Below are positions 57,441 to 64,000 of a stretch of DNA of 64,000 bases, in pieces. Positions within the stretch are counted from its first letter, which is position 1. Each line of letters begins with the position of its first letter. The stretch spans positions 1-64,000 of the forward strand of contig NZ_BBRX01000022.1 of NCBI RefSeq assembly GCF_000829675.1, given 5' to 3'. The DNA comes from Acinetobacter rudis. Lineage in GTDB: Bacteria; Pseudomonadota; Gammaproteobacteria; Pseudomonadales; Moraxellaceae. The position numbers were made by a program, and so were the translations under genes. The notes beneath the pieces were generated by a model. The model worked only from the letters and a program-made list of their open reading frames with translations. It made no database searches and had not been told where the DNA came from.

Positions 57441-57476
57441 ATCACGCTCAGCCTGAATTAACCTATATGCTTAGCA

Positions 57477-59120
57477 CTATGGAAAAGTTACACCAATCCA
57501 TTTTGCTCTCACTCGAATCTCACCTTCTGCACGGACTTTACCCATCCAATCCAAGCCATCAGTTGACAAATTAGAAATAGAGTCATCCATAGGGAAAAGT
57601 AACTTTAAGTTGGTCGAGTAAAAATAGCCTGAACCAAAGCTATCCCAAGGCACGACCGACCACATTGCATTTCTCATGTTTAAGGATTTCCTACTGTCAC
57701 AACCACTATAAGTTTTAACTTCTTGGTTAAAGTTATTCTGCATACTTAACCAAGCAGGGATCGCAACTTCTGTTTTTTTATCGGCAGATTTAAAAGAACA
57801 GTAACTCTCCCCATTTTTGATGATCTGAGGTCCACTCACGTAAGCTTCAATCGTATCAGCTTGTCTTGGTGCAGACTGGCGAACTGTATAGTTAAAGGTA
57901 ATCGGATTAGAGTCCCCAATTTTTCCAGTCAAAACAGGAGTTGAACCTTCAGCCAGACCTCTAGGTTGAATACTGACACTATATTCACGCGGAATAAGCT
58001 CTACCTTGGTGGATACTGAAAATTGGTAAAAACCGGACTGTGGTGCGACGTTATTCTCAATTGCAAAAGTAAATAGGTTGTCGATATTACGGATATTAAC
58101 TTTAGCCTTCGCTAACTTTTGGAAAAAAGTATTGCTAAAAAATACTGAGATGTAGCCATCTCCTGACACCATCATATCTTTTAATTTGTTATAGGCACGA
58201 TACGCTTCACTATAATTGTGCCATTTCCCTGTACCGCCATGGATCAATAAATCCTTTGCAGCAGGTGTAAAACCAAATGCGGAATTGTCTGTCACCATAT
58301 ATATAAAGAAATGTGGTGAAGAAGCACTTGGATTACCCCTCATATTATATTTAAGCATTTTACACGACACGCCACTTTGACCATCTACAATCGAATACTG
58401 GCAATGGTTACTATTGGCTGTAAGATAAGGGGTACCATCTGTGCCATACCAAATTTCTTGAAAAGCTTTGGTGTCGAGTAAAGTGACATGTGCTTTTTTA
58501 TTCAATGTAAAATTATAAATATACCAATTGCCTCGCTGTGCATCTTTACAATATCGACCTTGCGAGGGTGAGTATTCTTCATTTGTTCCACAAGCATTCA
58601 TCACAATGTTTTCTGTGCTGCCCACAGCCATTTTTCTAAAATGCTCATAAGCTCCAGATCCAAATGCTGCACGAGCATAGGCCCCGCCATCTTCCCCTGC
58701 CGATACAGCAATTTTATAAGCACCTTGGCTATCTATTTTTTCAGCAGGTAAATAACCTGAAGCAGGACATCGACGTGTTCCATTTGACATCAAACAACGC
58801 GAGCCAACATAAGGCCGATCAATTGCACCTCCTTCAATCCAATAATCCACATAGCCATTTACAGCAAGGGCATGATTGGTTCCCATATAACCAATAGAAG
58901 TCTGACGTGTTCTAAATTTATTCCAAACGTTAGATCCAGTAAAACGAGGATCCAGCAAATAAGAAGCAATGAAATATTCTTTATCGACATTGTTTTCAAT
59001 AAAGAGGTAATCTTTCGCTGCTAAATTTTGTACATTAGGTCGCTTGAGTGCATAAGCCTGAGTTGATGTAAATAATACAACTGCACATAGCACACTGAGT
59101 TTTTGCACAAGCTTAATCAT
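57477..59120 (-). CDS. ecpD: Common pilus tip adhesin EcpD
   Basis: The 547-residue protein has the same length as E. coli EcpD, a signal peptide (cut after TSTQAYA), many cysteines in pairs (for example CLMSNGTRRCPASG) and beta-rich composition. A C-terminal part ends TDGLDWMGKVRAEGEIRVRAKW, similar in style to pilin donor-strand domains. EcpD is the polymerising tip subunit that gives adhesion. Its first eight bases overlap the ecpC end, so translation is coupled. Confidence 0.9.
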   Translation of the reverse strand: MIKLVQKLSVLCAVVLFTSTQAYALKRPNVQNLAAKDYLFIENNVDKEYFIASYLLDPRFTGSNVWNKFRTRQTSIGYMGTNHALAVNGYVDYWIEGGAIDRPYVGSRCLMSNGTRRCPASGYLPAEKIDSQGAYKIAVSAGEDGGAYARAAFGSGAYEHFRKMAVGSTENIVMNACGTNEEYSPSQGRYCKDAQRGNWYIYNFTLNKKAHVTLLDTKAFQEIWYGTDGTPYLTANSNHCQYSIVDGQSGVSCKMLKYNMRGNPSASSPHFFIYMVTDNSAFGFTPAAKDLLIHGGTGKWHNYSEAYRAYNKLKDMMVSGDGYISVFFSNTFFQKLAKAKVNIRNIDNLFTFAIENNVAPQSGFYQFSVSTKVELIPREYSVSIQPRGLAEGSTPVLTGKIGDSNPITFNYTVRQSAPRQADTIEAYVSGPQIIKNGESYCSFKSADKKTEVAIPAWLSMQNNFNQEVKTYSGCDSRKSLNMRNAMWSVVPWDSFGSGYFYSTNLKLLFPMDDSISNLSTDGLDWMGKVRAEGEIRVRAKWIGVTFP

Positions 59121-61617
59121 ATCGAGTGGCCTCTAAACTGTTTTTATTGCGACTGACTGGTTTATATTGACAACTTACGTCACCCAACCATGCAGCTCCA
59201 CGAGCATCACTAAGCTGTAAAGTCGATTCACAAATATCACCATTTCTCTCAATTAGTGTGAGCATCGGATAGCGCTTATCAACATCAAGAGAGAATTCTC
59301 CATTGGCATCCGTGGTGGTTTTACCAATATGATTGTGAATATTGGCATTGGCCGCGAGCTCACCATTTGGATAATAAACGCGTCCAAAAACTGTCACCAT
59401 TTGCTTGATCTCAGGTTGTAACAATGCGACGTTACCCGGATATAAAGTGACTCGACTCTTACGTCCTTCTGCAATACTTACACTGTCTACAGAACTTTTA
59501 TCATTCATCAATTCAATGACATATTCAGCATAAGGCGCGAGTGGGATAAAGTTTTTTTGACCTGTTAATGTATAACTTTGACCATTAATTTCAGCAGCCA
59601 TACTGCCTTTGTCATTCAATCCCGTTTCAATAATTACACCAGAACTTAGATTGTCATTGCCCAATACAAAGTTTTTACCCGAAGTTGCAATTGAACCCTG
59701 ACTGGTATAATTCAATGAATAACTATTGCGAGATCCACTCATAGATAAGTTGCCGCTATTATATTTTGTCTTGTAACCCACATAACCAGATGCAGTGAAG
59801 TTGTCTGAATCCACATCGTTATTCTTACGATTCACCATTTGAGAGAAATCTAATCCAACATTCTCAATCACTTGATGATTAAAGTTTTGCTTATAACTGG
59901 CATTGGCATACACATTACTATTACGTGAATTTACACCCGCACTAAACCATTTTGAAAAAGGAAGTCGTAAATCAAAGTAGATATATTTATCTTGAGTGTT
60001 TTGTTGAGTGTCATATTGCGAACGCTGTAAACCTGTACGAACTTGCATATCTACATAACGATTGTTATAAATCGTCTGGAAATATTCGACATTCATTAGT
60101 CGGTTATCGCGTTTTAAATCATCTGAATAACTTACTGTTAATAAACCTAATTTGTTATATAGCTGGTTTAAATTCATGGACAAACCTAGGCTATAACTTT
60201 TGTTATCTGTAAAATATAAGCGATCGCCTATTTCACTGATATCAAAAGCTCCCCAGAAACTGGCATATCCTTTGGGTAGGCTATAACTTAATGCCGTTGT
60301 TGCTCGGTAAGAACGATCTGTAGCTAACATGGTTTGAAAGCTTAAACTTGAGTTTGGCGTGAAAGTAATATTACTTTCAGCTTCGACAACAGCATTTTTA
60401 TCAAATACATAGAAAGTCGAAGCTAAACGTACACCAGACAAATAGGCATAGTTTTTTGCAGCAGCAATTCCCATTAACCAAGTTCGTTCATCTGTATGAA
60501 TAGCATCTTGGTCATATCGTTTACTATACTCAAGCATCCCGCCAAAAGCCTGCCAGCTTAATTTATCCGTTACACTTGATTGGCGACCAAAGGTTTTATT
60601 GACTTGCGCCGAAGTCGTACTGGTTTCTTGACCATTCACAATCGTCTTTACTTCAACGTTGTAGACACCATTTGGAAAAGTCGAAGTATCAAGCTCATGA
60701 CTCCCCATAGAGAAGTTTTGAATACTGAGTAAGCGGCCATCACGATAAACCTGAATCGTTCCTGCACTTGGCAAAAACACCAAAATCGGTACCAAAGACT
60801 GTTTTTGGTCTTCAATGATGGTGCTACTTTTATTACCATAAGTCACACCATAAACTTTACTTGAGTTTAGGGCGTTTAAGCTGGCAACTGACTGCATACT
60901 CCATGTATCCATCATCCCTGCAGCTAATCGATTACCTTCAAAATCATGTTCATATAACGCACGATACAAATCAAAACTGGTATTTGAGTCATTGCTATAA
61001 AATGAACCATTGACTAAAAAATGATGTTCTTCTAATGCACTAATACTGTCTAAGTTGATATACGTGGATGATGTCTTGCGTTCATTAAAATCACTCTGAG
61101 AAGCCCCGAGTCGATAATTTAAAATTGAAGAAAAATTCTCTGTGGTGGATTGACCCAATACATCAGAGCGCTTGATCAACTTTGTACCCAGTGCTGACTT
61201 CTCTACTTTTAATTCAAGATAAAGTGACTGTAAATCAAATGACAATACCGCATCATCTGTAATAGACAGCGTCATATCTTCTTCAAAAGCTTTATTCAAT
61301 GTTGCAATTTGAGCTTTAACTTCAGGTGCTAATTCTGTGCTTTGATGAGTTTCATCGAATATAATTTTTCGAGCGAAAAGTTGATTATTGCGATATTCCA
61401 CAACTGCATCTGCAATTTTTTGCTTACTCTTAGTGGCCTCAATCGTCGAATCTTCTTCAAATTTCAAATAAATAGGGACCGTAAATCCTTGCGATAACAT
61501 ACTTGAAAGCATTACAGGAAAGACATACTGACCAATTTGAATTTGAGTAGGTTCATCTGCATAGGTATTTTGTAGACCCACAAGTAAAGCCACACAAAAA
61601 AGTATTCGACTTTTCAT
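59113..61617 (-). CDS. ecpC: Common pilus outer-membrane usher EcpC
   Basis: The 834-residue protein (841 in E. coli) has a signal peptide (MKSRILFCVALLVGLQNTYA) and an N-terminal domain. A long beta-barrel rich in aromatic strands (about 170-650) follows. It ends with carboxypeptidase-regulatory-like and plug-like segments (VTVFGRVYYPNGELAANANIHN, then DANGEFSLDVDKRYP). This is the CS1/Ecp type alternate-chaperone usher. It translocates EcpA and EcpD. It is seven bases from ecpB. Confidence 0.93.
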   Translation of the reverse strand: MKSRILFCVALLVGLQNTYADEPTQIQIGQYVFPVMLSSMLSQGFTVPIYLKFEEDSTIEATKSKQKIADAVVEYRNNQLFARKIIFDETHQSTELAPEVKAQIATLNKAFEEDMTLSITDDAVLSFDLQSLYLELKVEKSALGTKLIKRSDVLGQSTTENFSSILNYRLGASQSDFNERKTSSTYINLDSISALEEHHFLVNGSFYSNDSNTSFDLYRALYEHDFEGNRLAAGMMDTWSMQSVASLNALNSSKVYGVTYGNKSSTIIEDQKQSLVPILVFLPSAGTIQVYRDGRLLSIQNFSMGSHELDTSTFPNGVYNVEVKTIVNGQETSTTSAQVNKTFGRQSSVTDKLSWQAFGGMLEYSKRYDQDAIHTDERTWLMGIAAAKNYAYLSGVRLASTFYVFDKNAVVEAESNITFTPNSSLSFQTMLATDRSYRATTALSYSLPKGYASFWGAFDISEIGDRLYFTDNKSYSLGLSMNLNQLYNKLGLLTVSYSDDLKRDNRLMNVEYFQTIYNNRYVDMQVRTGLQRSQYDTQQNTQDKYIYFDLRLPFSKWFSAGVNSRNSNVYANASYKQNFNHQVIENVGLDFSQMVNRKNNDVDSDNFTASGYVGYKTKYNSGNLSMSGSRNSYSLNYTSQGSIATSGKNFVLGNDNLSSGVIIETGLNDKGSMAAEINGQSYTLTGQKNFIPLAPYAEYVIELMNDKSSVDSVSIAEGRKSRVTLYPGNVALLQPEIKQMVTVFGRVYYPNGELAANANIHNHIGKTTTDANGEFSLDVDKRYPMLTLIERNGDICESTLQLSDARGAAWLGDVSCQYKPVSRNKNSLEATRYD

Positions 61618-61623
61618 ATTGAT

Positions 61624-62304
61624 CTACCGTTGGATATTTATATATTCGCTATCGTGCCAAATACCGATATTTGTTTTAGCGTCGCTAAACTCTGTATATT
61701 TAAGTTGTATCGTTGTATCAGGCATAACGTAATAACGTTCACGGCAACCTTTACCTTCAACATCTTTAGATCTGTCCTTACACGCTCCGGCTGCAACGAT
61801 TCGAAAGCTCACATTGCCTGTATTGGTTACTGCGCCGTCTTTATAGCTGTAATCAAATTTTTGTTTTCTTGGAGCGACAACTAAGATGGTATTAATTTGC
61901 GCGACTGCAGAAGCCTGAGCACTTTTTGTTGCTGTTGTATCTTCTGAACTTCCTACCGGCGCATCTAACCAAGACAAGCGATAGTAACGTTCCTGCTCAT
62001 CAGCAGGTCCCTGATAAATAATTTTAAATATATCTTTTGCAGAACCTGGGAGAACTAAACCTGATGGTGTTGATAAGATTTCAGCTGCAGACTCCATTGG
62101 AATAATTTCACCACCTTCCATTGGTGTACTTATACGATGTACTTTTAAACCAACAAAACGTGCCGTATCCGATGGATTTTCAATTTCTTTTGCAACCAAA
62201 GACTGCTTAGCTTCAATAATCGAAGTGATATCACCAACATTAATTGCTGAACATTGCATGGAAATTGCTAAACCACTCACCAATATCTTTACTTTCAAGT
62301 TCAT
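61624..62304 (-). CDS. ecpB: Common pilus periplasmic chaperone EcpB
   Basis: The 226-residue protein has a signal peptide (about 1-20, LVSGLAISMQCSA) and a PapD-like N-domain with QERYYRLSWLDAPVG. The alternate-chaperone-family segment LVVAPRKQKFDYSYKDGAV and a C-terminal strand with ERYYVMPDTTIQLKYTEF follow. It folds and caps pilin subunits. GGGG precedes the ATG. It lies 79 bases after ecpA, separated by a stable hairpin. Confidence 0.92.
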   Translation of the reverse strand: MNLKVKILVSGLAISMQCSAINVGDITSIIEAKQSLVAKEIENPSDTARFVGLKVHRISTPMEGGEIIPMESAAEILSTPSGLVLPGSAKDIFKIIYQGPADEQERYYRLSWLDAPVGSSEDTTATKSAQASAVAQINTILVVAPRKQKFDYSYKDGAVTNTGNVSFRIVAAGACKDRSKDVEGKGCRERYYVMPDTTIQLKYTEFSDAKTNIGIWHDSEYINIQR

Positions 62305-62324
62305 TTTTATTCCCCTTATGAAAC

Positions 62325-62348
62325 AACAAGGGATTTCACTCCCTTGTT
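62325..62348 (-). promoter_or_regulatory. Intercistronic hairpin between ecpA and ecpB
   Basis: The perfect nine-base stem AACAAGGGA / TCCCTTGTT has a six-base loop and sits between the ecpA stop and the ecpB ribosome binding site. There is no T run. Such hairpins after major pilin genes usually stabilise the pilin mRNA or attenuate readthrough so that pilin exceeds usher. Confidence 0.7.
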
Positions 62349-62383
62349 ATTCACCAACAATAATTTCCAGTTAAATCCAGAAA

Positions 62384-62974
62384 TTACTTTTTCCAAACTG
62401 CTGTAAATTGCACTGCGACTTCACCATCCCAACGGCCATCAGCCAAAGTTGAAAAATCAGAAACAGCAGCACCAGATTGGTCTTTTGCAGAAGCGATGTT
62501 AAATAAGAAACTTCCTTGAGCAGACGAACGACCAGTACCCGCATAAGCACTTGCTAAAGCCAAATTATCTAAACCAGCACTGACGCTATTCGCTGTATCA
62601 ATCAAAGTGATTGGCGTGGTTTTGCTTAATGCTTGACCATTCCAACTGACACCGACGTCTAACGTAGAGGCATCACCACCACTACGCGTTAAGGTATTGC
62701 CCATCAATTTTGAAGTCAGGGTAAAGTCAGTCGCGCCACTTTGACCCGCAATCGTTACATCGAATGCACCTACTTGAGTATTAAAGGCTTTAACGCCTTC
62801 AGCATATTGAAATACCAGTGATTTCATTGGAGTCACAACAAGTGCACTCTTCGTATCTTTGGTTGCGCTTGCATCCCATTTTGCAGTAGCTACTGCGGTT
62901 ACATCAGCAAATGCCGTTGCAGCAAATAAAGTAGAAACAGATGCAAGTGCTAGTGTTGAAATTAACTTTTTCAT
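62384..62974 (-). CDS. ecpA: Common pilus major pilin EcpA
   Basis: The 196-residue protein (195 in E. coli) has a signal peptide cut after TAFA (DVTAVATAKW mature start). The EcpA signatures are ASATKDTKSALVVTPMKSLVFQYAEGVKAFN, FTLTSKLMGNTLTR, LIDTANSVSAGLDNLALASAYAGTGRSSAQGSFLFNI and GRWDGEVAVQFTAVW. It forms the fibre by donor-strand exchange. GAGG lies five bases before the ATG. First gene of the operon; the LuxR-type ecpR that precedes it in E. coli is not seen upstream. Confidence 0.94.
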   Translation of the reverse strand: MKKLISTLALASVSTLFAATAFADVTAVATAKWDASATKDTKSALVVTPMKSLVFQYAEGVKAFNTQVGAFDVTIAGQSGATDFTLTSKLMGNTLTRSGGDASTLDVGVSWNGQALSKTTPITLIDTANSVSAGLDNLALASAYAGTGRSSAQGSFLFNIASAKDQSGAAVSDFSTLADGRWDGEVAVQFTAVWKK

Positions 62975-64000
62975 ACAAACCTCAATTAATTTTTTGTATC
63001 GATTAATTTTTTAAACCTTTACTTAAATTACTGAACAAAACCCCAAAAGTTTATAACTCAGGTAATAAATAAAAATATTAATAGAGCCACAAATAAATAT
63101 TTACCCTGCGCACATAATATAATTTATTTATATTTAATCAACACAAAATAAACAAACAATAGACCAAAAATATTAATTCACATTTTAATTATTAATATAA
63201 AATCAAATTGAAAAAATTATATTTAAAGCACTTTTTTGGGCACATTGTTCAGTAAAACTTTCAAATTCAACACTATAAAAAAAGCGTGGTGATTCACAAA
63301 ATCACAAAAATGTATGCTAAATTTCTTAACTTTAATTAATTATTATTACTATTAGTTACAATTTAATGTGATAAAATCGTAATTAAAGCTAAAAAAAGAC
63401 CAATATTTACAAATTTGTTTAGATTTTTATAAATTCATGTGCTCTTCAAATTCCTTGAAGATTGATCAACCCAAAAACACATACACAAGATTAACTTAAA
63501 AGACTCAAAAACCAGCAATCACAAGGAAAAACATTAAAAAAACAAAAGTATTAAAACCAATAAAAATAGGAAAAATAGGAAAAATAATTCAAAATACCAA
63601 AAAACCAATAGATAACAATTAAGTTGTTAACAATTAATAATAAACTACTTAATTAAAAAATACCAAAAAAATTAATATTAAAAATTAACTTACTAAATAA
63701 AAATATATAACCATGTAAAAAATCACATATAAAATATAAGAAACAAAGTCTACTAAGACTGGTTTTTTATTTTATCAGTCGAATTTAGAAAAAAGCTAAA
63801 TTTTTGCAAGTACATTATGGATAAGTTAGAGCGAAAGTAGCGTCATAAAGCACTTCGACCCCAACAATGCAAATCAGGGATCAGTGCTGAGCAACTGAGT
63901 AAACACTTAAAGCGTTGAACACGCCGAGTTCTCTCATCATATTTCGCCAGAAAGTAAAAAATGAGCGGCTTAGAAAAGTCGAATAGTGCGGATAGGTATA
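62975..64000. other. About 1 kb AT-rich noncoding region upstream of ecpA
   Basis: No convincing gene is visible. Small structures are an inverted repeat CTTCAA-5-TTGAAG (63444-63460), TAACAA-5-TTGTTA (63613-63629), a tandem AAAAATAGG (63562-63580) and a stem AATTTAG / CTAAATT (63782-63801). The base composition (very A/T-rich) is unlike the coding part and may attract nucleoid proteins such as H-NS, which silences ecp in E. coli. The ecpA promoter must lie in the right part of 62975-63300. Confidence 0.6.
63819..64000 (+). pseudogene. Possible decayed coding fragment at the window end
   Basis: G+C rises clearly from about 63840. One frame starting ATGGATAAG reads MDKLERK, stop, RHKALRPQQCKSGISAEQLSKHLKR and has further stops, with a basic, helix-turn-helix-like flavour that recalls transposase N-termini. 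I cannot assign a family, and the continuation is outside the window. Confidence 0.25.

Noticed and set aside
63541..63700. A/T-rich short repeats that could suggest a CRISPR or iteron array
   Set aside because: The units are only nine bases, irregular and without spacers; they look like low-complexity sequence.

Overview
The window reads as a chromosomal segment of an Acinetobacter-like gammaproteobacterium. The support is low G+C, Moraxellaceae-type versions of the housekeeping proteins, a three-gene PntA1-PntA2-PntB transhydrogenase, and the order cysM/exonuclease/rlmD/relA/mazG beside a divergent gacS/barA kinase. That order resembles the one known from pseudomonads. No tRNA, rRNA, CRISPR array or intact insertion sequence was found. 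Assignments rest on reading motifs and family resemblance by eye; no database search was run.

Layout. 1-6430 (minus strand): a partial P-loop kinase, rplT and rpmI, three small genes (YqaA-like membrane protein, GST, small conserved protein), infC with an AUU start, thrS and an unrecognised helical protein. 6710-8353: an acyl-CoA synthetase. 8417-20848 (minus): darP, ptsO, rapZ, panC, panB, folK, pcnB (no ATG start), a ComEA-like protein, mazG, relA, rlmD, a PolB-like exonuclease and cysM. 20989-27045 (plus): the GacS/BarA hybrid kinase, a crotonase, a beta-hydroxyacid dehydrogenase, a hydroxypyruvate-isomerase-like protein and rsfS. 27116-31559 (minus): an ammonium transporter and pntA1-pntA2-pntB.

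32322-39828 is accessory: a DMT exporter, an S66 LD-carboxypeptidase, soxR diverging from a Rid-family/MFS pair through a promoter with the exact geometry of a SoxR-activated promoter, a chromate transporter, and an orphan pilin of the EcpA type beside an AraC-family regulator. 40162-48688 is a valine/isobutyrate degradation cluster (hydrolase, enoyl-CoA hydratase, acyl-CoA dehydrogenase, acyl-CoA synthetase, mmsB, mmsA) with a divergent LysR regulator. 49062-54703 is a peptide-type ABC importer whose two ATPases are fused. 54923-56656 is a LysR regulator diverging from a siderophore-interacting flavoreductase.

56727-62974 (minus) is a complete ecpA-B-C-D-E operon for an E. coli common pilus (Mat) type fimbria: pilin, two chaperones, usher and tip adhesin, but no ecpR-type regulator before the window ends. 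The last 1 kb is very AT-rich and noncoding apart from a possible decayed reading frame at the extreme end.

The most interesting points are the Ecp pilus with a second, unlinked pilin and its regulator about 18 kb away, the SoxR-controlled Rid/MFS unit whose Rid protein lacks the usual arginine, and several genes with non-AUG starts (infC, pcnB, AraC regulator, partial kinase).
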